Notes under the pieces: generated by a model
What the model was told of the DNA's origin: nothing
Seen by the model: the letters and a program-made list of their open reading frames with translations, nothing else
The model's database searches: none
Position numbers and translations under genes: made by a program
Origin: Poteriospumella lacustris
Lineage: Eukaryota > Sar > Chrysophyceae > Chromulinales > Dinobryaceae
Direction: 5' to 3'
Assembly: GCA_008000375.1 (NCBI GenBank)
Contig: SMOI01000420.1
Span: forward strand, 1 to 25,200
DNA: 25,200 bases
Shown: piece after piece, positions 7,776 through 18,016 of the stretch
How the letters are laid out: each line of letters begins with the position of its first letter
Position numbering within the stretch: the stretch's first letter is position 1

Positions 7776-10454
7776 CTACACATCGTCGTGGGCGCCAGCA
7801 GTGACAGCGGTGGTGGTGGTAGAGCGCGGGTCGCTGTGGCTGCTGCTGTGACGCAGCTCGACCACCGCCACCGACGAGGCCGAGGACGACACCGCCGAAG
7901 GGTGTTGAAGCGGATTAAGCGCTGCCGACAACGACAACGCCGACGTTCCAGAGGCAGAGGGACGTACAAGGGACTCGCTGTCGTGTGGGGCACTACCGCG
8001 GTCCACCGCGTCCACCGGACGAGGTACATCGCCCCCTCCCGCCGCGTCCTCGGCCTTCTCTTCCTCCGGGTCCTGCGTCAAGGCAGTAAACACCGCCGCA
8101 AAGACCGAGATGGGGAAGAGCAACGTCTGAAAGACCAGCGTCGAGGCGTAAAAGACGAACAAATCCACCCGCACGAGGGCCGCCCCCATCCGCACCCACT
8201 GCCCCTGTTCCCGCGCACGCGTCGCAATCGACAGGTTGGCCTTGTAAATCTCGACAAAGGTGTTCAAGACCGCCCAGACCAAGGCACTGTTCGACGCATT
8301 CAACTCATACGAACCGGGGTGCACACAGTACGACCCGTTGTGGGTGAACACCTCGACCCAGACCAACACCAAAATCCCAAACTCCACCACGGCCAACCAA
8401 CCCATCGCCGGGTAAGTAAACAACCACGTGACGTTGTCGCCGACGAGGGCGTATTGTTCGACACAGAGGATTTGGTGTTGCTGCGGGTCGAAGTGGTCGT
8501 AGTGGACGTAGAACCAACACTGAATCCCAAAGTGGACCAGATGCCCCAGAATCACCAGAAACTGGAAGATCCACCAGTTCGTGCACGTGCAATTGCCCGC
8601 CACTTCGACGGTACAGGTGCCTGCTGGTTCATCGTAGGTAAACTGCGGGGGGTGGCTGTAGCCATGTTGTGCGCCCTCAGAGAGATACGACCACCCGGGA
8701 CAAAAGGCGCGACAGACGAGGGGTTCGTGACAGGTCAACGGGTCGCCGTAGGTACCCCAGGCGTCCAGGCCACAGGAGCGGTACCCCTGGTTCGCAATCA
8801 ACGAATAGACAATGCACGTGAGCATTTTCAGCAGGGAATACACGACCGTATACCGAGAACACAGTTTGACCAGGGCCCGGCGCCACGTGACCCAGCGCGG
8901 GGTGGTGGGCGGGTCGTCGATCCATTTCGCACGACGAAACGCCAACGACAACAGCAACGGATCCCCTTTCGACGGCGACGGCGACGACGCGACCATTTCG
9001 GAGGGCCGTTCAGTGCCCAATGCCTGCTGGTGCTTCGCCGGGAAATACCTTGTCCGCAGACGCGACAAGAAGGACAAGAGACTGACCGGCATCACCGCGA
9101 CTTGAGTGGCCCGCGTCAAGAGAAACAAGACGATCACGTCGGCACAGGTCAGCGCCATCACCACTGCCGAGAATCGCCATTGGGCGGGACGATGAGCGCT
9201 CTTCCGCCACAGGCGTTGGCCCACGAGGAGCACGGGGGTGCACGTCAGCAGCATCACGAAGAACTTGGCGAGTAAACGGCCGTATTTGGGTGTGACATGG
9301 CTGTGCTCGTAGGCGACAAAGACCAAGATATCGGCGGCACAGTCCAAGGACGAGACCAGGCAGAGGAACGGGTCCAAGAGGAAGGTCAACACGGCCGCGT
9401 TGAGGTCAAAGCCGATCACCATGTCGATGAAGGCGTCGTACGGACGGATCGTGGGCTGGTAGCGGTTGCACCAGGCGGTGAGGGCCATTTGCAGCGCATA
9501 GAGGCACAGCGCGGCTGCGCAGAGTTGGAGGGTGAAATGGAAGTCCCGGAGACGACAATCGCGGTCACAGGTATCGATGGAATACGGGCCACTGGTGTCG
9601 TCGGTGGACGCGACCGCGACATTCGACAAGATCACCGAGACGACGGCGATGGCGATGCAGATTTTGAACAGAAAGACCGTGTACATGATATCCCAGGTAC
9701 AGGAGCGGGTGGGAGGAGGTGGAGGAGACAGAGGAGGAGAAGGAGGGGCGGCTGTCTCTGTCTCGGTTATGGACGACGTTGCCCCATCCTCCGCGGCGAC
9801 CGCGGGTATCTCCTTGTACAACGCCATGTACTGGGCAAACGACGAAGAGAGAATGGAACCAAACAAACGACCGCGCACTTCGCAAGCCACTGATTGACAG
9901 CCCACGAGTAAGAAAAACACCATCCGCACGTACACCCAGCAGATCGCGTCGAACCGCACGGCACGGCACCAGCCACCACCGCTACCAGCACCCGCCAGTA
10001 TGGTTCCCAGCCATAGTTCGATGAAACGAAAGAAAAACAAGAGCGCAATCCAAACATTGAACAAGGTCGAGTCATAGGCCGTCTCGTTCGTCCAAACGAT
10101 CAGCAGGGCACCCGCCTCCAAGGCCGTGAACACAAAGTTATGCCAGTTGCGTATGCACTTGCGTGTCAAGGAATGGGAGAGCGACAGTTTAATTTGATTG
10201 AGCAAGATGTTCTCCTGCTGGAAAAGGAAGACGAGAGAGGTAAACAGTGTCTGTGCAATGATCACCCCCAAACTTTTGGAAAACACGTGTACCACCGCTG
10301 GTTGTTCCATGGGCAGGCTCGAGGTTTCCGATGGATCTTCCGCATTGGACAATATGACGATACAAGCAATCACTTTCAAGAGTTCCAAGATGAAGAGAAC
10401 CCCATCCACTACCGTGACCACTTCCAACGTACGAGCCACACGATCCGTCAACAT
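7776..10454 (-). CDS. Large multi-pass membrane protein, family not recognised
   Basis: Seen: 892 residues, ATG at 10454, single open frame. By eye there are about 12-16 hydrophobic segments, for example residues 12-36, 55-80, 105-121, 130-155, 170-186, 258-285, 308-330, 345-372, 400-420, 435-455, 570-590, about 660-690, 715-742 and 785-815. A Pro-rich loop (PPSPPLSPPPPP) follows the first five segments. A Cys-rich loop between about 590 and 660 (SCGLDAWGTYGDPLTC, VCRAFCPGW, GTCTVEVAGNCTC) suggests disulphides on the lumenal or extracellular side. The last 75 or so residues are a Ser/Thr-rich tail, probably cytosolic. No transporter, channel or GPCR signature was recognised. The arrangement could suit a receptor, channel or scaffold, but no function is claimed. 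Coding status is well supported by length, hydrophobic pattern and a clean start. Confidence 0.82.
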   Translation of the reverse strand: MLTDRVARTLEVVTVVDGVLFILELLKVIACIVILSNAEDPSETSSLPMEQPAVVHVFSKSLGVIIAQTLFTSLVFLFQQENILLNQIKLSLSHSLTRKCIRNWHNFVFTALEAGALLIVWTNETAYDSTLFNVWIALLFFFRFIELWLGTILAGAGSGGGWCRAVRFDAICWVYVRMVFFLLVGCQSVACEVRGRLFGSILSSSFAQYMALYKEIPAVAAEDGATSSITETETAAPPSPPLSPPPPPTRSCTWDIMYTVFLFKICIAIAVVSVILSNVAVASTDDTSGPYSIDTCDRDCRLRDFHFTLQLCAAALCLYALQMALTAWCNRYQPTIRPYDAFIDMVIGFDLNAAVLTFLLDPFLCLVSSLDCAADILVFVAYEHSHVTPKYGRLLAKFFVMLLTCTPVLLVGQRLWRKSAHRPAQWRFSAVVMALTCADVIVLFLLTRATQVAVMPVSLLSFLSRLRTRYFPAKHQQALGTERPSEMVASSPSPSKGDPLLLSLAFRRAKWIDDPPTTPRWVTWRRALVKLCSRYTVVYSLLKMLTCIVYSLIANQGYRSCGLDAWGTYGDPLTCHEPLVCRAFCPGWSYLSEGAQHGYSHPPQFTYDEPAGTCTVEVAGNCTCTNWWIFQFLVILGHLVHFGIQCWFYVHYDHFDPQQHQILCVEQYALVGDNVTWLFTYPAMGWLAVVEFGILVLVWVEVFTHNGSYCVHPGSYELNASNSALVWAVLNTFVEIYKANLSIATRAREQGQWVRMGAALVRVDLFVFYASTLVFQTLLFPISVFAAVFTALTQDPEEEKAEDAAGGGDVPRPVDAVDRGSAPHDSESLVRPSASGTSALSLSAALNPLQHPSAVSSSASSVAVVELRHSSSHSDPRSTTTTAVTAGAHDDV

Positions 10455-11155
10455 TATTTTGTTGTTGGTTTTTCTCTCCGGTGGAACTATCCCTCTCTGT
10501 TATTTTATCGCTGTTTCTATTTTTTTCTCTCTATCTCCACCCACACACGGTATACAATTTACGGGGAAGGGGGGGTCTGAAATATATATGCCCATGTCTT
10601 TTCCTTTTTCAATGATCTCTGTTGTTTGCCTCGTCCATCTTCCATCTTCTGTCTTCCGCTGCACCGACGAGCAGCGAGCTGGCCGGTCTGGGCACTTTGC
10701 TGTGCTCTGGGAATCTGGGACGACACCGCACTCTCTCCCATGGTCATCGTCATCATGCAGCAGCTGAGTTAAGTTTTGGTGCCAAGTTTTGGTGACGTCG
10801 ATGTTTGGTTGAACTCAGAACAGAATTTGGCTCGAACGAAGAAGACTGTCCAGTCCAGCAGCTGCTCCTGATACATAGTGTGAAGAATTCTGTTGGCTCT
10901 GTTCGTTGAGATGGTTACCAAAAAGCTCTGTCAAAGCATAGTACCACAACTGATTCTTTCACACACAGCCAAGCCACCTCTGCTTTCGGTCATAATAACG
11001 ACAAACGGACCAAACTATCTTTCGTAAACATTGAAGAGCATCGAATACACCATATTTCTTTGGTTCGGTTCTTTGATATTCATGGTCATCCCGGTCTTGT
11101 CCGTTAACCATCATCTTCGTCGACGATTCCCTTCGATCGTATTCTTCTTCACCAG
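10455..11155. other. Intergenic between divergent genes; may hold first exon of GT25 gene
   Basis: AT-richer than its surroundings and with no confidently supported gene. A missing 5' exon of the GT25 gene is expected here. One candidate start is the ATG at 10911, which opens a frame of about 39 codons, but no convincing donor was fixed. The pyrimidine-rich tract ending TTCTTCTTCACCAG at 11155 looks like a splice acceptor. Confidence 0.45.
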
Positions 11156-11980
11156 TCGCCACAACGAACCGATCCTTCACATGAACTTCACATAAAACAC
11201 GGCATTTCGAAAACTTACGTCATCAACTTGGACTCGCGACGTGATCGTATGAACCACATTGCGCAGCGGCTGCACAATCTGAGTATACCGTACGAACGGT
11301 TCGCGGCGGTCAATTTCCATCATGGGCACCATCCCATGACCGATTTGGTGGTCAACGACCGACTCCATCCGGCCACGAAAATGAATCTGACGTCCGTACG
11401 GGAGGATTTACGTGCCAATCCCGATGCACGTCGGAATTGGGGAAGTACGGGCTGTTGGCAGAGCCATTTGCAAGTGTATTTCGATATTCACAACGGAACG
11501 GGCTCGTTTCTTCCCGGGCCGTTCCTGATCTTAGAAGAAGATGTGGACATGGCGAACAATCTCCCGTATTATCTCCCTTCCCAGTTTCTCGAGTCGGTTC
11601 TGCCAGACGACTGGGAATTGTTGTTTCCCTCAACGTTTTCGTTGAAATGCCGCCACGCAGGTGTGGGTGAGAGGGCGAACAACCACACGGTCTACAGTGT
11701 GTCGAATCAAGAGTCACATAAGAATCATACCGAAGAATACGTGACCCAGGGATCACAATTGTGTCGTATTGAGCGCACGTATCATTCGTCCGGGTACGTC
11801 GTTCGGAATCAAACGACTGTTGCACGTATGATCGACTTGGCGAACACCGCGGAGGTGAATGTCATTGATTGGGTATGGCGGGACCCGTTTATGCGCCAAG
11901 AACTCACGGGGTACGCGGTGAAGCGTAACCCTGTGTGGCAGAGAGAGTCGGCGTCGAATATCTTCATGGATCATTTGTAA
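11156..11980 (+). CDS. GT25-type glycosyltransferase (LPS/collagen Gal-transferase-like), 5' exon unresolved
   Basis: Seen: the frame is open from 11108 to the stop at 11980. The N-terminal signature of GT25 (TYVINLDSRRDRMNHI, then YERFAAV) begins at 11213. Next come a TGCWQSHLQV block, an acidic DxD-like motif LILEEDVD and DDWELLF, matching family order; the C-terminal part reads WVWRDPFM and KRNPVWQR. Known: GT25 enzymes transfer sugars, often galactose, from UDP-sugars to LPS cores or hydroxylysine of collagen. Inferred: glycosyltransfer in the secretory path if an upstream exon supplies a signal. No in-frame ATG precedes the signature, so the real start lies in an upstream exon. The best acceptor ends at 11155 after a pyrimidine tract, and no AG dinucleotide occurs between there and the signature. 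The alternative is a 5'-truncated copy. About 275 residues are visible. Confidence 0.78.
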   Translation, partial: SPQRTDPSHELHIKHGISKTYVINLDSRRDRMNHIAQRLHNLSIPYERFAAVNFHHGHHPMTDLVVNDRLHPATKMNLTSVREDLRANPDARRNWGSTGCWQSHLQVYFDIHNGTGSFLPGPFLILEEDVDMANNLPYYLPSQFLESVLPDDWELLFPSTFSLKCRHAGVGERANNHTVYSVSNQESHKNHTEEYVTQGSQLCRIERTYHSSGYVVRNQTTVARMIDLANTAEVNVIDWVWRDPFMRQELTGYAVKRNPVWQRESASNIFMDHL

Positions 11981-12862
11981 AACGACATCCATCCGTTGCA
12001 GTTGCCGGATGTGAACGAGTTTGGTCGGCGTGTTCGTCAGTACATACGCAACAATGGTCAAGGCAAGGCTCGCAAACTGCGACACCAAAGGACACAACCT
12101 CCACCAATAGACCCTTGCGGGCTCCCCTATTCCTCATTTCTACAGCTCCCTGCTACAATGGCGGCGGACGGGGGTCATCAACATTCTTTTCCCGTTGAAC
12201 CAGTGTGACTTGTTGCTAATAGTCTATGTACTGTATGTATTTGTTTCGGTCAGGGGTGGCGCGGAGACGACTATGTACTCGCTGGCCATCAATATCTGTC
12301 TGACACTGTGTTCGCCGCTACATGGCATCCTACTTCTTGATGAAGCTTTGGGGTATGATGATATCGATATCGATCGCTGAAAACCTCTCTCGTATTATGT
12401 TGTCACTCGTATAATGGGAATTGTGTCGAAGGCACCTTCTTACCTTCATCACTAATAGTCACCACCGCTCAACCCTTGTATATAGTAAGTATGATACAAT
12501 ACGAAGTCTCTATTTGACCGTTCGTGCGAACGAATCACAACAAAGAAGTCAACCATGCAACTTTCCCATCTGGGCACCTTCGGATTTCATAACGTATGGC
12601 AACCACTATGGGTCAGATCGGCAGCAGTATGTAGTCTCAAATGGACAAACAAATGAAACCGCCACATTTGACTTGCGCCGTACGTGAGGGATTAGGACTG
12701 CAAGTGGGGAGGGACGAAAGGGCACCCTCCTTTCACGCGTCCTCGTTTGTCGTCTGTGCTTTGTGTCGGTCGCTCATCGCACCACCACCACGATCGGTGA
12801 TGATGGCTCTGTGATCGTATGCCAGCAATGGAGACGAGAACCACACTTGTTTGGTTGGGAAC
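11981..12862. other. Intergenic between GT25 and NTPase genes
   Basis: No supported gene. Base composition is AT-richer than in the first 10 kb. Short open frames (for example 12195-12380 and 12421-12687) have no recognisable features and no consistent splice context. It should include the 3' end of the GT25 gene and the promoter of the NTPase gene. Confidence 0.5.
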
Positions 12863-14941
12863 ATGCATCAAAAGATAGCATGCAACACTGAGATGACCCA
12901 CGAGGAAGCCAAACAGAAATTAGCTGATGTGCTGCGTATCTCTTGGGACCCTTCCAGGTGTTCCCTTGCGGAACGAAAGGTTAGTCAGCATCTCCGCCCA
13001 TCCATGGTTTTGAACCTTTCTTAGTGGGGCGCTTTAATTCAGCACCACATGATTTATCGTATGCGAAACGCGCCCACCTCATATCCCGGATTTGGTGGCA
13101 CACTTCGATTTCAAGAGCGATGTGGCACACAGCTTGCACAGCATCACGATCAACAGTTTCCTTTGGCAACTGGGCAACCACAGGTGTCTCCGATAGTAAC
13201 CCTTTGCAATGGATGTGGGAAAACAGCATTGCTCAGCAACGGGATTACGTTGCTCCGTACATTCTCTAGAAATCTGCTTGTTCAAGAAGTTCTCGACAAC
13301 AACGCTTTGGAAATACACATTTCATTTGGGAAATGCTCGGAGCTGTCACCGGAAGAATGGAACACGAGCATAGCGTTGGCAACCAACCGACGGATAGTTG
13401 CGAATTACTTGGGGCTTTCGTGGGAAGACGGTTCTAAGTTACAACTCGATGAATCGCTGACCATTCAACAGTGTCTCGAAGCGATCATTGACCACCACCG
13501 TGGCATATGTCATCTCTCTTCGAACGATTGCCTGTTTTTCTATTTGACGATTGATGACTTTGCGAAAGTTGGTGACACTGCCACTGGATCGGCATACGAC
13601 GAAGTATTGCAGCAGATCCAACAAACCGTGTTCCCCAACGGCATCGTCTCCGTTGTGTTTGCCGGTGCGATGCTGCATCCGTTTCAGGAGGCTTGCAAGC
13701 GACGAGGCATTGATGTGTTGGTAATGAGGACACCGATATTCTCTGATGAGCACATTGAAAGGGTACTTCGATACGACGTGGGGCTGAACGAGACGTATCT
13801 TCAAAACCCTACGTTTCGAGCCCTGCTACACGATCTGGGTGCCCACCTCCACCTCATTGGTATTGCGATCAGTATGCTGGAGTTTCACTTTGATCCGGAG
13901 TCCATCCGAGCGAGTCGGAAAGCTGTCGAAGGATACGTATCTCGAATCACCAAAGGCCTCGCCTCAACCGACGCAAATGAGTTACTCGCCCTCGCCATTT
14001 GTGGTCTTCATACTAGTCCCTTCCACTCCCTCACCGCCGATTCGCAGTTGACTTTGGAGACGTTGGACGCAGCAGGGCCAATACTTCTCGTTCCTTCGGA
14101 CAAGGTCCCTCTCGCCCAAGCGTATCTCCCAAGAATCATCATGGACGACGTTCTCCGACAGCATCTCCTGGGCGGCTACTACTATATCGACGCCACCAAC
14201 GGCTTGGTGTACTTCATTGACCGTCTGAGAGATACATTGCACTTCTTGATGCTCATCGCGCTCTACCTGGGCATAAAGCGCCATTACTTGCTGCAGACGT
14301 TACCTGACGTGACGGTCGACATGTTGCTTCCCAACCCGGGGGTAGACTCGCCGGCATCTCCCCAAGTGCAGCGTCCATCGAGCCCGTGTACCAGAGAAAG
14401 TACTGACAGTGTGCTACGATGGCAGGGCAGCCCTTTCCCTGAGGTGGATTCCCGTACGGTCAAGAAGCATCTCAGCTACGGACGCATCGTCGTAAACACG
14501 AAAGAAGCGTCGATCAACGTAATCATGGCAGCCAATGTCCCAACCGCTGAAGGATCGTCGTGTGGCCTTCTGTCGATCTTTGCCGACTTCTCGCCCTCGC
14601 TTATCAATCAGTCGGTTACAAAAGATGAAGTCGAAGGGAGAGTGACGAGCGCTTATGAAGTTGTGAAGCAAAGCTCGCGGTGCCATTTGGCGATGATTCC
14701 CGCCGTGATCACCAACCGACCACTCGACAGCGACGTGCGCCAACTCACGACTACCAATGTTGGTGGTCGTCTGAACGATCGAATGCTTGTCGTCGGTCAA
14801 CCCAACATGAGCCAAGTGCTCGGTCCGACTTTGGGTAGAATGATAACAAGCCGATGGGCTCCGTACAACTCAACGGCCCAAGCGACGTATTCCACGTTGA
14901 AGGCTTGTTTGGCCCTTCGCCCACGGATGAAGCTGTTGTAA
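12863..14941 (+). CDS. Crinkler/RHS-like P-loop NTPase, two exons
   Basis: Exons are 12863-12979 and 13025-14941, giving 677 residues; a second in-frame ATG lies at 12893. The 45-nt intron (GTTAGT to TTCTTAG) is phase 0 and ends in an in-frame TAG, so it must be spliced for the first exon to be used. Seen: a P-loop-like NGCGKTALL at about 100-108 whose usual leading Gly is Leu, a HISFGK block at about 137-142 where family members have ITFN, a Walker B-like LFFYLTIDDF at about 208-218, and VVFAGAML at about 249-256, comparable to the FAGT motif. Known: this motif order occurs in oomycete/fungal Crinkler C-terminal NTPases and kinetoplastid retrotransposon hot spot proteins, which form expanded, fast-evolving families. 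Inferred: nucleotide-binding protein. The atypical P-loop may mean weak or absent hydrolysis. The C-terminal third (residues 430-677) has no recognised domain. Family assignment is by motif pattern only. Confidence 0.68.
12980..13024 (+). other. 45-nt intron of the NTPase gene
   Basis: Donor GTTAGT at 12980 and acceptor TTTCTTAG ending at 13024. The length is a multiple of three, but the final codon is TAG in the reading frame, so retention would stop translation after 53 residues from the ATG at 12863. Confidence 0.6.
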
Positions 14942-15395
14942 GCTCTGTAACCATCAGTGTACTTGTCGTTGCGTATTGTCTCTGTGCCCACGTTTTAAGT
15001 AGGTGTGCCTCCCATTCAACAAGGGACACTCGAAGTGGCAACATATGTGAGTGGAAGGGGGTGTGGTGAGGGGTGAGGGGTGAGGGGTGAGGGGTTGGGG
15101 GTACCTATTGGGTATCAGCGACGATGTCCGCAAATCCGAAACGCCCGCAGTTTGTGCGCTGTGCGCGGCGCGGCGATGTTCGCTCACAGCGAAAAAGACC
15201 AACGACTCTGTCTCGTGGAAGAGGAGGCTCTAGAAAGAAGCTTGAGCGAAGGACGAGCGACCATCACTGTTTTATTTTGTGGGTCGAAGTCTACAAGTTC
15301 ATCTCGAGTGCGCTGCTGTGGATAAACTGTGGTCAGAAGACATCGATATCGATTTGTTACTGTGATCGATCTTCCTCACCTACAATATCATCATC
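14942..15395. other. Intergenic with 7-bp repeat, upstream of kinase copy A
   Basis: Contains four tandem copies of GGTGAGG (15065-15092). A short open frame starting with ATG at 15124 is Arg-rich and has no family features. Promoter and 5' untranslated sequence of kinase copy A are expected here. Confidence 0.5.
15065..15092. repeat. 7-bp tandem repeat, unit GGTGAGG, 4 copies
   Basis: Units start at 15065, 15072, 15079 and 15086, followed by a degenerate GGTTGGG. It lies about 300 bp upstream of the kinase-like gene. Confidence 0.9.
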
Positions 15396-17138
15396 ATGGC
15401 CTCGTTTGCAAGTGAACGATACGAAGTACAGGGACAAGAGACCCCTTCCTTCAAGGAACTAGGGTTGTTCCATGCCAAAGAACGACGAACTGGCAAAGAC
15501 GTCGTCCTCAAACCCGTCAAGAACCTCGCGCAGAATCCGAAATCGCAAGAACACGCGGTCCAAGTCAGCCGCACGATTCAATCGTTCTCGCACCCTACGT
15601 TACAGCCCCTGTTGGATTCCGTCGTCAGCAGTGTGGATATTCACAATGTCATCGCCCCGTTGCCCGAGGAAGGTCGTCCGGCGACCGTTTTAACCGCCGA
15701 TCGGTCGTTGTCTCGCTCGGATCATTTGCCGGTGCTCGATACGACCGAAATCACCGCCATTGCCTTGCAGTTGATTCCGTATCTGACGTATCTGCATGCA
15801 CAACGCCATCCGTTGACGCAGGAGGCGTTTGTGATGCGCGATTTACGCCCCGACGCGTTGTGGATCCGCGGTCACGGGGCCGCAATGAAAGTCTCCGTGA
15901 TCGATCTCAGTGCCGCCATGATGCTGGAGGACATCTACCTGCAATCGCTGGACTACAAGACGCTGCCGTACGTCCCGCCGGAGGTGCTGCACAAGAAACG
16001 CGGCACCTTCCACGACGCCGACCACGACGGCGACGCTGCACACGGCCGCTGCTCGTTGACGTCGGCGGTGGACATGTGGTCGTTGGGCTTGACCCTGTTG
16101 GATCTCGCGACGGGTTACAAGACACGCTCTGTACGACGGGGCAGCAATACCCAACGTGGCAGCATCACCGGTGGCAGTGCAGGAGCAGTGCCGTCGTCGG
16201 GTGTGCAGACGCCGAACAGCGCACTGTCGATGACCCGGTCGAACAGCGGCTCCTCGCTCCAGGCGATGATGAATGAACCAGGCATCACGTTGCCGCCGGC
16301 GTCTTCGGCTTCCACAGGCGGCATTGCCTTCGATGGGGCGGGAGCGGGAGCGGGAGCGGGGTTGAACGCGCACACGATGCTCCTCCACCGTCGGACGAGT
16401 GGGCAACAGTCCGCCCTCCTCCAACACCAATTCGCGGCCTTGGCGGCCGTGGAGGGGGCCTCATTATCATCGTCTGGAATGAACCCCCTCACGGGCACCG
16501 TCACCGTCGCAACGTCGTTCGACGAGTCGATCTACCCGAAGCTCACCGAGGTCCAGCGCCAGCTGTTTCATCAGTTGTCGCCGTGGGTGCAGGGCCTGAT
16601 TCGTGGTTGTCTCGTGGAGGATCCCGACTACCGTGTGACCGCCGCCATGGAACAAGCGTCCGACACCTACGACCGCGAGTTGTTGCGCCACGACAACGCG
16701 GTGCACGCGCTGCGGGTGGCCGAACAGGTAACACACACACACACCGCCAATGGACTGTACATTTCTTCATCGACAATGCGACGACATTAACACCCACGTC
16801 CCACCACGACCAATGTACGCCCACTCGTGTAGGAGGAAGAGCTGCAGCGCCTGCGTCGCGACTACGCCACGTTGACCAGGGACCACGAGGCCCTGCGCCA
16901 ACGGGTCGCCCACGAGGACACCAGCGCCCAACAGCAGATCCAGCAGCAGGTACCGTCCCAGCGTGTGCTGCCCTCCCCACCGCTCGTCACCTGTGCGGCT
17001 CCCCCTCCCCCACCCCTCGTCTAACGTGTGTCTCTGTTCTGTTCGTTACAGACACAAGCGAATGTGCAGCTGCGGGAAGAGAACGCGTCGTTGCGCGAGG
17101 AAGTCGACCGGTTGCGCAAGGAATTGATTCGGAAATAG
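15396..17138 (+). CDS. Kinase-like protein with degenerate motifs and C-terminal coiled coil (copy A), three exons
   Basis: Exons are 15396-16727, 16833-16949 and 17052-17138; introns of 105 and 102 nt are phase 0, with acceptors GTGTAG and TTACAG. The protein has 511 residues. Seen: VVLKPV with the VAIK-type Lys39; MRDLRPDALWI at 147-157 (HRD Asp149 kept, His to Met, catalytic-loop Lys to Arg151, Mg-binding Asn to Ala154); VIDLSAA at 168-174 (DFG Asp170 kept, then Leu-Ser); YVPPEVL at 192-198 for APE; and SAVDMWSLGLTLL at 223-235. No Gly-rich loop is visible. A Ser/Gly/Ala-rich insert spans about 245-375 before LIRGCLVEDPDYRVTA (401-416). Exons 2 and 3 encode a heptad coiled coil (ELQRLRRDYATL, QLREENASLREEVDRL). 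Known: loss of the Asn and the Gly loop is typical of pseudokinases. Inferred: regulatory scaffold that oligomerises through the coiled coil. Copy B at 19774-21409 is nearly identical. Confidence 0.85.
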
Positions 17139-18016
17139 CCGCGTCGTCGTCAGCCGGACGTTACGGTCCGTTGGCCATGTGTCGTGATGACAGCGGCTTG
17201 CTCCCTCCTGTCACAGTACACTCACACAAGTAGTCTACGAGAGAGGAGTGTCCAAACGAATTAGGGATTACACAACGAATGTTTCAGGACTTTCTTCTCT
17301 ATTTGGTGTGGCTTTCTTCTCTTTTCTTGTTTCTTTATGTTTATTTTTGTTTTTCATTTTAGGACAGCGTGCATTGAGCGAGCGCTGTGAGCAGAACGAA
17401 TGTATAAGTATTTTTTTGTTTTTCTTTTCTTTTGATGTCTTTGCTTCCGAAGGGAAAGGCGGAAGGGAACAGGCGGGTGGGGAAAGGAAGGGGCTAGATA
17501 CGTACGCACGAACGTGTCGGGAGCCGGAGCGCACGTGACAACGACCGAGGCGAAGTGCAAATAAATGTCATGGAAAGAACGACCGGCCACGACAACGATA
17601 GGCGACGTATAGGCAAGAGACGACCGAGCAGTGATGAGTATGACAGCGATAAATACAACACAACGCGATATGTAGAAACAACGAACAGGACTAGAATCGC
17701 ATGGGACATTGATGGCCGTAGAGACGGCGAGGAGATGGAGACAGGGACAGCGGAGAAGGAGAAAAGTGGGCAAAAAGACAGAGGGTAGGTCGCTTATGAT
17801 CGCAGTGACGAGGAGAGGTTCGAGAAAATCAGTAGGAAACACACATTAAATGACGATCGATGGAGTAACAGTGAAAAACCGAAATAGTCATAGCGACAGC
17901 AAAGTGCAGCAGCCAAACGCGCGTCTCCTCTTCAAGATCTGCAGCGGATTAAGAGGCGACAATCGTTCAACGGATGATTCAGAGACGCGGCAGAGAGACC
18001 ACTAACAGCCGTTGAA
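17139..18016. other. Intergenic, composition shift
   Basis: No supported gene. Includes T-rich sequence (about 17280-17440) and purine-rich sequence (about 17540-17800). Similarity to the flank of kinase copy B ends within about 15 nt after the stop codon, so the duplication boundary lies near 17151. This stretch also holds the 3' flank of the deaminase-like gene. Confidence 0.5.

Noticed and set aside
7701-9275. Plus-strand open frame of 524 codons
   Set aside because: Antisense to the membrane-protein gene. It is rich in Arg and His, as expected from GC-rich antisense sequence, and starts in a CAC repeat.
15124-15462. Short ATG frame upstream of kinase copy A
   Set aside because: Arg-rich, overlaps the kinase start in another frame and shows no domain.
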